From positions 4,092,001-4,156,000 of the forward strand of contig NZ_CP035042.1 of NCBI RefSeq assembly GCF_009834345.1: a DNA stretch of 64,000 nt, given 5' to 3'. The stretch comes from Billgrantia tianxiuensis. GTDB lineage: Bacteria > Pseudomonadota > Gammaproteobacteria > Pseudomonadales > Halomonadaceae. The position numbers and the translations under genes are program-made. The notes below the pieces were generated by a model, which was given only the letters and a program-made list of their open reading frames with translations, searched no databases and was not told where the DNA came from. Shown here piece after piece: positions 54,302 through 63,235 of this stretch (position 1 is its first letter; the number at the start of each line of letters is the position of its first letter).

Positions 54302-55550
54302 CCAACGTGCCTATGTTTGGGTCTGGCTGCCCAATCAGACCTCTCCAGTGACCGCCGGCCTAGTGGAACGCGACGATCGGGATCGGGATCGGTACCGTTT
54401 CGCTTACGGGCGGCGCTATCTTGCCCGAGAGGATGCCATCAGCCTTTTTCCCCGTGAGCTTCCCCTGCGCCCCGGCAGCCAGGAACAGGCAGACGGCACA
54501 CTGCCTTCTTGCCTGCGGGATGCGTCCCCAGACGCCTGGGGGCGCCGTGTCATCATCAACCGGCTGACGGGAAAGACAGGCGCGAGAGCCGATCAGGCCG
54601 ACTTCAATGAAATGGTTTATCTGCTGGAATCGGGATCGGATCGAATCGGCGCGCTCGATTTTCAGCTCTCTCCCACCGAATATCAGCCTCGCGAATATCA
54701 AGATGCCTCCTTGGCGGAGTTGCAGACGGCTTCTGAATACGTGGAGGCGGGGGAGCCGCTACCTCCCGCTCTCGACCAGGCCATTCAGCACGGCAGCAGT
54801 ATCGGCGGCGCCCGCCCCAAGGCTCTGTTAAATGATCGGGATCGCAAGCTGGTGGCGAAATTCTCTTCCAGCACCGACCTCTATAGCGTGGTAAAGGCGG
54901 AGTTCGTCGCCATGCGCCTCGCCAGTCTCGTGGGACTCGATGTGGCTCCCGTCGAGATGACCCGCTCGCTGGGTAAAGACGTGCTGCTGGTAGAACGCTT
55001 CGACCGCATGAAAACCGTCGACGGTTGGTCCCGGAGGATCGTCCTTTCGGCATTGACTCTGTTAGGCCTTGACGAGATGACCGCTCGCTATGCCAGTTAT
55101 GAGGATCTGGGCCATCTCATACGGGCGGAATTCGACCAGCCGGGTTCAACCCTCCAGGAACTGTTCGGGCGCATCGTCTTCAACATACTTTGCGGCAATA
55201 CCGATGACCACGCTCGCAACCACGCTGCCTTCTGGGATGGCGAGACCTATCGGCTGACGCCAGCCTATGACATTTGCCCACAATCAAGAACCGGGGGAGA
55301 AGCCACTCAAGCGATGCTGCTGCACGACCAGGAGCGTCGCAGCCAGCTTGTCCATTGCCTGAGGGCAGCTGAGGGACTTGGTCTAACCCAAATGCAGGCA
55401 AAAGAGATCATCGGCCGCCAGCTCGCCACGATTCGGGAACGGTGGGAAAGCGTTTGCGATGAAGCCGACTTGAGCAAAGTCGACCGGGACTATCTTTGGG
55501 GCAGGCAGTTTCTCAATCCCTTCGCGCTGGAGGGGTATCGCGAGTCTTGA
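54291..55550 (+). CDS. hipA: HipA-family serine/threonine kinase toxin
   Basis: A 419-residue HipA-type kinase. The N-terminal HipA domain and PSCLRDASPDAWGRR near 84 are followed by the glycine-rich GSSIGGARPKALLND that closes the ATP site, then AKFSSSTDLYSVVKAEFVAM, and FNILCGNTDDHARNHAAFWD carrying the catalytic Asp, with LTPAYDICPQ for magnesium binding. In E. coli HipA phosphorylates GltX and causes persistence. The start at 54291 lies inside the hipB end. Its 3' end overlaps the convergent nitroreductase gene by 38 bp. Confidence 0.9.
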   Translation: MTSSQRAYVWVWLPNQTSPVTAGLVERDDRDRDRYRFAYGRRYLAREDAISLFPRELPLRPGSQEQADGTLPSCLRDASPDAWGRRVIINRLTGKTGARADQADFNEMVYLLESGSDRIGALDFQLSPTEYQPREYQDASLAELQTASEYVEAGEPLPPALDQAIQHGSSIGGARPKALLNDRDRKLVAKFSSSTDLYSVVKAEFVAMRLASLVGLDVAPVEMTRSLGKDVLLVERFDRMKTVDGWSRRIVLSALTLLGLDEMTARYASYEDLGHLIRAEFDQPGSTLQELFGRIVFNILCGNTDDHARNHAAFWDGETYRLTPAYDICPQSRTGGEATQAMLLHDQERRSQLVHCLRAAEGLGLTQMQAKEIIGRQLATIRERWESVCDEADLSKVDRDYLWGRQFLNPFALEGYRES

Positions 55551-56583
55551 GGCACGCTGTGCTTGTCGGGACTAGAACCGCTTCCACCGGCCGGCGCAGC
55601 GAGCGCGGCATCGCCTTGCCCCGGCCGAACCGCACCACCAGGTCGGGGCGCCCGCCGACGATCCCCAGGGCCTCGGCGAAGGCCGGGCGTACGCTCGCCT
55701 CCTCGACCGGCTGGTTGATGAAGGCGTTGCAGATGCCCAGCGCCGTGGCCTGCAGGGCGAAACGCTGGTAGCAGCGCCCGGCTTCGACCCAGTGCGCCCG
55801 GTCGTCGGCTGCCGAGATGAATACGGCAATGCCGGCGGAGCTGCGCACCTGACGGGCGACCTTGGCGTTCTCGGCGCCTTGCCGCAGCAACGCGCGAAAC
55901 AGCCAGCGGCCCAGCCAGCGCGGCGTGGCGGGGCTGCCCATCGAGCGGGCGAACAGCCCATCCCCAGCCTCGACCGCTTCCCGCTCGCCGAAGCGGATCC
56001 AGCCTTCGAGTTCCTGGCGAAACGCCGCGTTGGCGATCTGCCGGCCGTTGGCCTGGAGCACGTACTCCAACACCTTTTCGATGGCCTTCTTCTCGGTCAG
56101 CAGGCTGATGGAAACCCCATGCCCGGTGCCAGCGGCCTGAAGCAAGTGCAGCTCTTCATCGGCAAGGGGCGAGCCGTCGTAGTCGGTGCGCGAACATTGC
56201 CGTGCAGGAATGGCCTCGAACAGTGGGGAGACCTCCGGGTGGCAGGGCGCCAGCGTCACGCGCACCTCCCCGGCCCCTTCGGGATGGAAGGTGACCTCGC
56301 CCTGCATGCCGAGCGCCCGCGCCGCCAGGCTCAGGTTCTCGGCGGCGCATCCCAGCGAGACGTAAAGGTGGTGGTCGTCCGGATCGACCACCGGGGTGCG
56401 CCGAGTGAGATCCGGCAGGATGGTGATGGCATCCTCGGCGATGTGGAAGCGCCAGCACTGGGTGTTGTGGCCGGAAGGGGCCAGGGTGGCATAGCGAATG
56501 AGTTCCTTCAGCCTTGCGGCTTGGTCGGGCAACTGCCCGCCACCATGGCGCCAGAGAGTCTTTACCACTTGCTCGTAGTTCAT
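55513..56583 (-). CDS. Acg-like nitroreductase family protein
   Basis: A 356-residue nitroreductase-fold protein of the Acg-like type, in which two FMN-reductase-like halves are fused. LIRYATLAPSGHNTQCWRF near 29 and FALQATALGICNAFINQPVE near 280 represent the FMN-binding start and late segments. Members may sequester or reduce flavin; some belong to dormancy or stress regulons. The length fits the family. Its C-terminal coding end overlaps the end of hipA by 38 bp. Confidence 0.8.
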   Translation of the reverse strand: MNYEQVVKTLWRHGGGQLPDQAARLKELIRYATLAPSGHNTQCWRFHIAEDAITILPDLTRRTPVVDPDDHHLYVSLGCAAENLSLAARALGMQGEVTFHPEGAGEVRVTLAPCHPEVSPLFEAIPARQCSRTDYDGSPLADEELHLLQAAGTGHGVSISLLTEKKAIEKVLEYVLQANGRQIANAAFRQELEGWIRFGEREAVEAGDGLFARSMGSPATPRWLGRWLFRALLRQGAENAKVARQVRSSAGIAVFISAADDRAHWVEAGRCYQRFALQATALGICNAFINQPVEEASVRPAFAEALGIVGGRPDLVVRFGRGKAMPRSLRRPVEAVLVPTSTACLKTRDTPPARRD

Positions 56584-56809
56584 CGTCCGCCCCCACCCTG
56601 CTCCACACCCTTGCCGATGCCCCTTGCTGACTTCAGTTTAGTGCCAACACCGCCCCCGAGCGCATGATCCACGGCATGTTCGAGGCACTGCCATCGACGC
56701 AGTTGCTGGGGCTGAGGCTGATCTCGTCATGTACGGCGGCAGCGCCTGTAAGGGGGAGGACCATTTCTCGACAACACCTCTGGAGCGACGAGTCGTGAGG
56801 AGGTGAAAC

Positions 56810-57259
56810 ATGAAGCGTATGAATTGGTGGCTGGCAGCCGCCCTGGTGATCGGTCTGGTTTGGCCCATGGGGGCGTTCGCCGAGGGGCGCATCTTTACCC
56901 GCGATGGCCTGGCCATTGGCGGCACGGACCCAGTGGCCTACTTCACCCAGGGGCAACCGGTCCAGGGCTCGCCCGACTACCAGTGGGAGTGGCGCAATGC
57001 CACCTGGCAGTTCGTGTCGGCCGAGCATCGCGACCGGTTCCAGGCAGACCCCGAAGCCTATGCCCCCCAGTACGGCGGCTGGTGCGCTTGGGCAGCGGCG
57101 CGCGGTGAGGCCGCGGCAACCATTCCCGAGGCGTGGAAGATCGTCGACGGCAAGCTCTATCTGAACTTCAGCAGGCTGATCCAGTGGCGCTGGGAAAGGG
57201 ACATTCCCGGCTACATCGCCGCGGCCGACGACCACTGGCCGAATATCTTCCAGCAGTGA
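56810..57259 (+). CDS. Exported YHS-domain protein
   Basis: A 149-residue secreted protein with a signal peptide (about residues 1-25, ending AFA/E) and a YHS-like domain (LAIGGTDPVAYFTQG near 35, then WRNATWQFVSAEHRDRFQADPEAYAPQYGGWCAWA). This form, with one conserved Cys, is common in gammaproteobacteria near redox genes and is of unknown function. AGGAGG lies upstream of the ATG. The 226-bp spacer before it (56584-56809) shows no supportable gene. Confidence 0.88.
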   Translation: MKRMNWWLAAALVIGLVWPMGAFAEGRIFTRDGLAIGGTDPVAYFTQGQPVQGSPDYQWEWRNATWQFVSAEHRDRFQADPEAYAPQYGGWCAWAAARGEAAATIPEAWKIVDGKLYLNFSRLIQWRWERDIPGYIAAADDHWPNIFQQ

Positions 57260-57423
57260 GCCCGACGAGATGGGCCTCGCTCCGCGCGGCTTCGCCGCCG
57301 TCGCCTGGGTGCGCGCGGATAGAGACCATTTTTCCATTGAGCCCGCCGCCTTGCCTCAGGCAGGATGGAGAGAGGAAAGCAGGTTGGTAGAGACAAGCAA
57401 CGGCATACCGCTGGAGGAGCCAC

Positions 57424-57759
57424 ATGCAACCGCTGAGCTATTACTACTACAACGTGCTGGAAGGTCTCGAAAAACCGTGCGACGTGCCGTCGTCCCAACT
57501 GCAGGAGGGTTACGATATCCTGTATCGACATGGCGGGCGTATCGAAATGGACCTGATGCGCAAGGCCGAGGATAGCAATGCCCAGGGTAAGCCCTACCAC
57601 TGGTATGAGGCCCTCGACGAAGAGCAGCAGGCGAAACTGCACAAGGCCCTGGATGAAGAAAATCCCGCCAAGATTCTCAAGATCATTCAGCGCAACGGCT
57701 ACGCCGGCGTGCTCTACCACCATGCCTGGCATCATTTCCGGGAGTCGGGAGCCGCCTAA
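57424..57759 (+). CDS. Conserved hypothetical protein
   Basis: A 111-residue soluble protein with a helix-rich sequence (LSYYYYNVLEGLEKPCDVP at the start; YEALDEEQQAKLHKALDEEN in the middle; YAGVLYHHAWHHFRESG at the end). No known domain, membrane segment or signal peptide is recognised. GGAGG precedes the ATG and codon use is like that of the neighbours. A strong terminator follows 61 bp after the stop. Confidence 0.65.
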   Translation: MQPLSYYYYNVLEGLEKPCDVPSSQLQEGYDILYRHGGRIEMDLMRKAEDSNAQGKPYHWYEALDEEQQAKLHKALDEENPAKILKIIQRNGYAGVLYHHAWHHFRESGAA

Positions 57760-57820
57760 GACCGACCTCAAGGATTTACCAGCACGTCGGACATGCCGAC
57801 TGCTTAAGCCGTAACGTGCA

Positions 57821-57850
57821 GGGCCGCTTTTCCCGAAAAGCGGCCCTTTT
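57821..57850 (+). terminator. Rho-independent terminator
   Basis: GGGCCGCTTTTC and GAAAAGCGGCCC make a nearly perfect long stem with a short loop, followed by TTTT at 57847-57850. It ends the transcript of the hypothetical gene at 57424. Confidence 0.85.
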
Positions 57851-57887
57851 GCTAATCGTTTGATACCGCCGGGGCTCCTGGCTAGGC

Positions 57888-58103
57888 CTAGTCGTCTAGC
57901 TTGGTCAACGCCGAGTCCTTGTGCATGGCGATATGATCGGTCTTGTCGCTCTTGATCTCGTATTGCGGCTCGTCTTCGCTGGCGTGGCGCTTGTGCCCCT
58001 TGTACTCCGTATCCTGGGTGTGAACGCGGATGATCTTGCCGCTCACCCGGCCCGCCTCGGAGTTCCAGCTCACGTGATCGCCTACCTTGAAACGCTTGGC
58101 CAT
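57888..58103 (-). CDS. DUF2945 (hypervirulence-associated TUDOR-like) protein
   Basis: A 71-residue protein of the DUF2945 family: FKVGDHVSWNSEAGRVSGKI and the YEIKSDKTDHIAMHK ending are typical. It forms a small beta-barrel thought to resemble Tudor or SH3 folds. The function is unknown. It precedes, on the same strand, no close partner; the terminator at 57821 lies past its end. Confidence 0.85.
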   Translation of the reverse strand: MAKRFKVGDHVSWNSEAGRVSGKIIRVHTQDTEYKGHKRHASEDEPQYEIKSDKTDHIAMHKDSALTKLDD

Positions 58104-58169
58104 GGCTCACCTCTCCCTGGGGAATGTCCAACGAGCTGAAGCATAGCCCAGGCCGTCGCGGCCCTCCGC

Positions 58170-58511
58170 CTAGCGGCTTTCCGTCACGAGCGCCTTGTCG
58201 TCATCGAATGCCAGGTATTCCGCAATCGTCTCCATTCCCTCTAGCGGTCGCTCGTAGCTCCACGCCACATCGGCCTGGTCGCCGAACGAAAAGTAGGCGG
58301 CATCACCCTTGAACGGGCAGTGGGTCACGGTGTCGGAGCGGGTCAGCCGGTCCAGGCTCACGTCTTCGCGGGGAACATAGAGGCGTGGCGGGTAGCCACG
58401 TTCGCGCAGCTCGAGGGCACGGGTGGTATCGGCAAGCAGGGTGTCGCCGATCATGACTTGCACCCGTCGATCATGCGGTTGAAGGGTGATACGGTGCTCG
58501 GTGGAGGTCAT
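58170..58511 (-). CDS. DUF427-domain protein
   Basis: A 113-residue DUF427 protein: LRERGYPPRLYVPREDVSLDRL and THCPFKGDAAYFSF are the family strings, with the conserved aromatic W in DVAWSYERPL. The fold is a small beta-sandwich of unknown biochemical role. It is likely a soluble cytoplasmic protein and lies 66 bp upstream of the DUF2945 gene on the same strand. Confidence 0.85.
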   Translation of the reverse strand: MTSTEHRITLQPHDRRVQVMIGDTLLADTTRALELRERGYPPRLYVPREDVSLDRLTRSDTVTHCPFKGDAAYFSFGDQADVAWSYERPLEGMETIAEYLAFDDDKALVTESR

Positions 58512-58626
58512 CGCTTCACCTCGAATGCATTGAAATTTCTCGCTTGGAACCTGTAGCGGTTACATACAAGGCAGCGTGCTATCGACAAGCCTAGCATGAG
58601 CATGATCTGCCAAGAACAACGAGGGC

Positions 58627-59127
58627 ATGACCATGCGTAGCCTGCAGCAATTTCTCGACGACTATGGCGAGAGCCATCGCCACCCGGTGAACCAGTGGGT
58701 ACACATCGTCTGTGTGCCGGCCATCCTGTTCTCCACCCTGGGCCTGCTGTGGCTGGTGCCGATTGGCCGCTGGCTGGGGCTGGAGGGTGCCGCCGCCGAG
58801 TGGATCAATGGCGCCACCCTGCTGGGCCTGTTTGCCAGCGCAGTCTACCTGCGCCTCTCTTTCGGCGTCTTCCTGATGATGCTCGCCTGGCTCGCCCTTT
58901 CCGTGTTGGGAATCCTCGCCATCCAGAACCTGGGATGGCCACTGTTCTGGATCTCGCTGATCACCTGGGTGGTGGCGTGGGCGGTGCAGGTATGGGGCCA
59001 CAAGGTGGAAGGCAAGAAGCCGTCCTTCATTGAAGACCTAGTCTTTCTGCTGATCGGCCCGATCTTCGTTACCTTCGAAGTGGCGCACAAGTTGGGGGTG
59101 CGCGTGCCGCGTCCGGCGGGGCATTGA
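58627..59127 (+). CDS. DUF962 (Mpo1-like) membrane protein
   Basis: A 166-residue membrane protein with four hydrophobic helices, matching DUF962. FLDDYGESHRHPVNQWVHIVCVPAI near the N-terminus carries the histidines that in yeast Mpo1 bind iron, and VQVWGHKVEGKKP with EDLVFLLIGPIFVTFEV lies later. Mpo1 is a dioxygenase for 2-hydroxy fatty acids; whether the bacterial protein does this is open. A second ATG at 58633 fits GAGG spacing better and may be the true start. Confidence 0.85.
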   Translation: MTMRSLQQFLDDYGESHRHPVNQWVHIVCVPAILFSTLGLLWLVPIGRWLGLEGAAAEWINGATLLGLFASAVYLRLSFGVFLMMLAWLALSVLGILAIQNLGWPLFWISLITWVVAWAVQVWGHKVEGKKPSFIEDLVFLLIGPIFVTFEVAHKLGVRVPRPAGH

Positions 59128-59158
59128 GCTGCCCTACCGGCGTCTGTTGCTTGAATGG

Positions 59159-59278
59159 ATGCTGCTTGGCCTGCTGCCGGCCAACCAGGCGCACCGCCGC
59201 GACATGTTCGATGCCCTACCCTCGGCCTATATCGGTACGGGGGAGTTTCGTATCTGCCGCTGCGGCGAAGCTGATTGA
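59159..59278 (+). other. Short unassigned ORF, possible remnant
   Basis: A 39-codon reading frame (MLLGLLPANQAHRRDMFDAL, then an ending with FRICRCGEAD) lies after the DUF962 gene. It has an in-frame open extension upstream to about 59124. Two cysteines near the end suggest a partial zinc-type protein, but no family is recognised and coding is not established. Confidence 0.3.
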
Positions 59279-59293
59279 ACGGCGGCAGATGCC

Positions 59294-60025
59294 TCACTTC
59301 ATCTCGAAGCCGCGCTGGGTAAGGAACTCCCGCATGTGGGCGCGCAGCTTGCTGTCGAACAGCGGGGTCAGGTTCCGCGACCAGTTGGAATCCTTGGTGC
59401 CACCGCGACGCTCACTGTAATAGTGCTGCATGGCATCATCGAAGGCGGCCACCAGCTCGCTGTCGTCGGTGTAATAGTCCTCCTTGAGGATCGCTTCCAC
59501 CGGCAGGCGCGGCTTGACGTCCGGATCGGCGGCCGGGTAGCCGAGGCACATGCCGAATACCGGATAGACGTGTTCGGGCAGGTGCAGCAGGTCGCTGATG
59601 GCCTGCGGGTTATTACGAATGCCGCCGATGTAGCAGATCCCGAGACCCTCGGACTCGGCGGCGATGGCCACGTTCTGGGCCATCAGCGCCGTATCCACGC
59701 TGGCTACCAGCAGTTGCTCGGTCATACCGCGCACGACGTTGGCGCCGGTGCGTTCCGAGGCCTCGGTGGGTCGCTTCATGTCGGCGCAGAACACCAGGAA
59801 ATCGGAGGCGGTAGCTACGTACGACTGCCCGCCGGCCAGCTCGGCGATCCTCTCGCGGTTGGCCGGGTTCTTAACGTGGATGACGGTATAGGCCTGGACA
59901 TGGCTGGAGGTCGCGGCGGCCTGACCGGCACGAATCAGCTCGACCAAGAGCTCATGCGGGATCTTGCGGTCGGTGAATTTGCGAATCGAGCGATGGGATT
60001 TCAGCAGTTCGATGGTGGGGTTCAT
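59294..60025 (-). CDS. nfsA: NfsA-like oxygen-insensitive NADPH nitroreductase
   Basis: A 243-residue FMN nitroreductase with the N-terminal SHRSIRKFTDRKIP, the HSSHVQAYTVI-like segment TSSHVQAYTVIHV, and the glycine-rich GLGICYIGGIRNN near 128. The late FGMCLGYPA, then the C-terminal helix, is typical of NfsA. It would reduce nitroaromatics and quinones with NADPH. It stands alone; the spacer to the GFA gene is 178 bp. Confidence 0.88.
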   Translation of the reverse strand: MNPTIELLKSHRSIRKFTDRKIPHELLVELIRAGQAAATSSHVQAYTVIHVKNPANRERIAELAGGQSYVATASDFLVFCADMKRPTEASERTGANVVRGMTEQLLVASVDTALMAQNVAIAAESEGLGICYIGGIRNNPQAISDLLHLPEHVYPVFGMCLGYPAADPDVKPRLPVEAILKEDYYTDDSELVAAFDDAMQHYYSERRGGTKDSNWSRNLTPLFDSKLRAHMREFLTQRGFEMK

Positions 60026-60203
60026 GTCGCCTCATGATATGCGTGTCGTTTCGTTACCCTGCTTATTATCTTTTATTTCGACGCGCATTGCATTTCGCCA
60101 GGCGCTGGGCTGACCGCTATCTTTGGCATTATCGTCGCCGAAGGGCACTTTGCCCCCTTAGGCCCCCTGAAGCTCCGGTTACTCGATCCCTAGGAGGCGC
60201 AGC

Positions 60204-60596
60204 ATGGACCAGTACACCGGCGGTTGCCTCTGCGGCAACGTGCGCATCGTGGCGTCGGGACGCCCCTACCGCGTCGGCATCTGTCACTGCCTGGACTGCC
60301 GCAAGCATCATGGCGCGCTCTTCTACGCCTCCGCGGTGTTCCTCCAGGAGGCGGTAGCGATCGAAGGCGAAACCCGCGACTACCATGGGCGCTTCTTCTG
60401 CCCCCGCTGCGGCTCGTCGGTGTTCGCCCGCACCGGGGACGAAGTCGAGGTGCACCTGGGCACCCTGGATACCCCTGACCAGCTAAGGCCCACCTACGAA
60501 AGTTGGGTCGTGCGCCGCGAGGCCTGGCTGCCGCCGTTTCCGCACATGAAGCGCTACGACTGCGATCGTGACGATACGGGGCGGATTGAGGAGTAG
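60204..60596 (+). CDS. GFA-family (CENP-V/GFA) zinc-binding protein
   Basis: A 130-residue GFA-family protein with zinc ligands in GGCLCGNVRI, CHCLDCRKHHGA and CPRCGSSVFA, and LGTLDTPDQLRP near 90. It is a paralog of the one at 49512. Its last 20 residues are charged (HMKRYDCDRDDTGR). AGGAGG precedes the ATG. The physiological substrate is unknown. Confidence 0.88.
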   Translation: MDQYTGGCLCGNVRIVASGRPYRVGICHCLDCRKHHGALFYASAVFLQEAVAIEGETRDYHGRFFCPRCGSSVFARTGDEVEVHLGTLDTPDQLRPTYESWVVRREAWLPPFPHMKRYDCDRDDTGRIEE

Positions 60597-60617
60597 CCGC
60601 GCGGCGAAAGGGGTCTC

Positions 60618-61228
60618 TCAAAAAGTGCCCGAGGCCAGCGGCAGCCACACGTGTTCGTAGCCGATGGTGATCGCGACCCACACCAGCAGCGCGGCCATGG
60701 CGAGGCTGAAGCCCTTCAGCAGCCAGGGACTCGCGAGGCGCTGACCAACCACGGCGCCCATGAGCGCGTAGCTGGTGGGAGCTCCAAAGGCCAGTGCAGC
60801 CAGCCCGAGCGACCAGAACAGCAGGCTCACGCCATGGATGCCGGCGGCGGGGAACTGGATGGTGGCGATCGGCAGGGTTGCGATCATCGCCTTGGGGTTG
60901 CAGAGCTGCATGATCAGGCCATCACGGAAGCTCAGCACGCGCGGTACGTGTTTTACCGCACCAAGATCGATGCTGGAGCGGGCGACCTTGAGCGCCAGGT
61001 AGAGAATGTAGCCGCACCCCACTGCCCCACCACCGCGAGCATGTCGCCGCGCACCCAGGCCGCCCCGGCCCAACCGAATAGCAGGAATAGCGTGAGCATG
61101 GCGAGCCCCACGCCGGCGAAGAAGCCAAGCGATGTCTTGGCCTGGCCGTTGAGGCCGGCGTTCAGGCCGAGCAGGTTCACGGGCCCAGGCGTGTACATGA
61201 CGCCCAGGGCATAGGCGACGATCTCCAT
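60618..61228 (-). pseudogene. LysE-family amino acid exporter, interrupted by one frameshift
   Basis: The first frame starts at ATG 61228 (SD GGAG), MEIVAYALGVMYTPGPVNLLGL, and runs to RGDMLAVVG; the second continues GCGYILYLALKVARSSI to a final VWLPLASGTF at 60618. The GPVNLLGLNAG motif and five to six membrane helices are those of LysE-type exporters. Adding one G (coding strand) to the run opposite 61025-61028 restores a 203-residue protein. An AraC gene lies 59 bp upstream on the same strand. Likely intact in reality. Confidence 0.85.
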
Positions 61229-61287
61229 GGGAGTCTCTCCGATAGATGGTGTGTCGTGTGTGGCCGAGCGGCCGGAGTTCAGTGCCG

Positions 61288-62118
61288 CTAGGTCACGCTG
61301 CGCTGGTACTGAAAGGGCGTCTTGCCGTAGATGCGCTTGAAGCGGCGATTGAAGTGGCTGAGATCGGTGAAGCCGTAGCGGAAGGCCACCTCGGAAGGGG
61401 CCACGCCGGCCTCCAGCGCGCTGCGCGCGGCGTTGACCCGGCAACTCAACACGTACTGGTGCGGCGTGATGCCGAACTGCTGCCGGAACAGGCGCAGGAA
61501 GTGAAACTTCGAGAGATGGGCGGCCTGGCTGATCTCGTCCAGCGAGAGGTCCGCTTCCAGGTTGGCAAGCACGTACTCCTTGGCCCTCAGCAGCAGCGCA
61601 TCGGGGCGGCTCGCCCTGCCGCCGGGCTGGAACTTGCCGGCCCGCTGCACCAGGCGAGTCGCCATGCGGTGCAGTGCGTGCTCCTGGTCGATGCGCGTGC
61701 CCTGCCAATGGATCAGCAATTGCGCGAGATCGAGGATGGCGTGGCGCAGCTCGGGGTCGGCCAGCAGGGTTTCGCTGCCGTGGAACCGGGCGGCACGTTC
61801 GCACCCCGCCGCATCGGCAAACGAGGCCTCGAGCTGGGCGGAGGGCACATAGATCATCACATAGCCCAGCGTGGCATCGTCCCCGGGATGGCCGTCGTGC
61901 ACCTGATCCGGATTGAACTGGATGACGTTGCCGGGCGGGCTGCGGTGGAATTCACCGCCGCTGAAGAAGTCCTGCCGGCCGGAAAGGGTCACGCCGAAAG
62001 CGTACTCTTCATGTGCATGGCGGTCGTAGCTGAAGTCGCTCAGCGATGCCTGGAGCACTGTCACTCCGGGTATCTGCCGGCTTTTGTAGTAGTCGAACCG
62101 ACTGGATTGCTTGGCCAT
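61288..62118 (-). CDS. AraC-family regulator upstream of lysE-like gene
   Basis: A 276-residue AraC regulator with an N-terminal cupin-like domain (HAHEEYAFGVTLSGRQDFFSG near 34, GNVIQFNPDQVHDGHPG near 62) and a C-terminal double helix-turn-helix (LSLDEISQAAHLSKFHF to YGFTDLSHFNRRFKRIYGK). Its layout is similar to the AraC at 51203. It lies directly upstream of the LysE-type exporter, so it probably activates export in response to an amino acid. Confidence 0.9.
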   Translation of the reverse strand: MAKQSSRFDYYKSRQIPGVTVLQASLSDFSYDRHAHEEYAFGVTLSGRQDFFSGGEFHRSPPGNVIQFNPDQVHDGHPGDDATLGYVMIYVPSAQLEASFADAAGCERAARFHGSETLLADPELRHAILDLAQLLIHWQGTRIDQEHALHRMATRLVQRAGKFQPGGRASRPDALLLRAKEYVLANLEADLSLDEISQAAHLSKFHFLRLFRQQFGITPHQYVLSCRVNAARSALEAGVAPSEVAFRYGFTDLSHFNRRFKRIYGKTPFQYQRSVT

Positions 62119-62197
62119 GCCACACCTCCCTGAACGCCACTATGGCATAGCTTAGGCCCAGCCCAGGACGGGAGCTTGGACATTATTGCGGAAATGG

Positions 62198-63130
62198 CTA
62201 GCGGTTATCGGCGGCCGGAGCCATACCCATGCCAGCCTGAACATCTGGCGCCTTCATCAGGTCGATGAAGGCGCGCAGCGCCGCGGGTACGTGGCGATGC
62301 CCAGGGTAGTAGAGCATCAAGCCGGGGTATGGTGGGCTCCACGCTTCGAGCAGCGCCACGAGCTGGCCCGAGGCGAGGCGTTCGCCGGCCACGATTTCGG
62401 GAACGTAGGCAATGCCGAGGCCGTCGGCTGCCGCTTCGACCATGAGTTCGTTGTCGTCAAGCGTCAGCGCGCCGGGAACGTCGATGGCGATCTCCTGCCC
62501 TCGCCGCTCGAACTCCCAGCGGTAGCGCTTGCCGCTGGGCAGCCGCTGGCGGATGCAGCGATGCTTGTGCAGATCGTCGGGAACGCCGGGCGTGCCGAAT
62601 CGATGCAGGTACTCCGGCGAGGCCACCGCCAGGAAGCGCATGGCACCGCCCAGCTTCACCGCGATCATGTCTTGGGGTACCGCCTCGCCCAGCCGGACCC
62701 CAGCATCGAAGCCCTGTTCGACGATGTCTACGAGGCGCCCTTCGCTGACGAGATCGAGCTCCACCGCCGGATAGCGACGTAGATAAGCCGGCACGACATG
62801 GGCAAGCAGCAGTCGAGCCGCTGCCCTGCTGGCGTTGATGCGCAGCACGCCGCCGGGTTCGCCGCGGTCGTCGGCGAGGGTATCCAGCGTGGCGTTCAGT
62901 TCACTCAAGGTCGGTGTGATACGCGCCAGGAACCGGCCGCCGGCATCGGTCAGGGAAACGCTGCGGGTAGTGCGGTGTAGCAGCCGCACGCCGAGTTGTT
63001 CTTCCAGATGCCGCATTCGGTGGCTCAGCGCCGAGCGCGAGACCCCGATGACATCGGCTGCGCGCCGAAAGCTGCGCTCGGCAGCCACCACCGCGAAAGC
63101 TTCCAGGTCGGCCAGTGTCGGCTTGGTCAT
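62198..63130 (-). CDS. LysR-family transcriptional regulator
   Basis: A 310-residue LysR-type regulator of the DhaR/CrgA-like group. The helix-turn-helix is ERSFRRAADVIGVSRSALSHRM (residues 17-38), and the effector domain has GGVLRINASRAAARLLLAHVVPAYL and a later DGLGIAYVPEIVAGERL. It is divergent from the dehydrogenase at 63236 with about 105 bp between, the usual regulator-target pairing. The effector is unknown. Confidence 0.92.
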   Translation of the reverse strand: MTKPTLADLEAFAVVAAERSFRRAADVIGVSRSALSHRMRHLEEQLGVRLLHRTTRSVSLTDAGGRFLARITPTLSELNATLDTLADDRGEPGGVLRINASRAAARLLLAHVVPAYLRRYPAVELDLVSEGRLVDIVEQGFDAGVRLGEAVPQDMIAVKLGGAMRFLAVASPEYLHRFGTPGVPDDLHKHRCIRQRLPSGKRYRWEFERRGQEIAIDVPGALTLDDNELMVEAAADGLGIAYVPEIVAGERLASGQLVALLEAWSPPYPGLMLYYPGHRHVPAALRAFIDLMKAPDVQAGMGMAPAADNR

Positions 63131-63235
63131 TAGTGAAATCCTCTCACGAGTTCATACCACAGTAGCCTACTTCTTCATTCCAATCGGGAGCGCCACCATG
63201 GAGCCGTCAATCCACCCGAAGGAAGGAACGGAACG

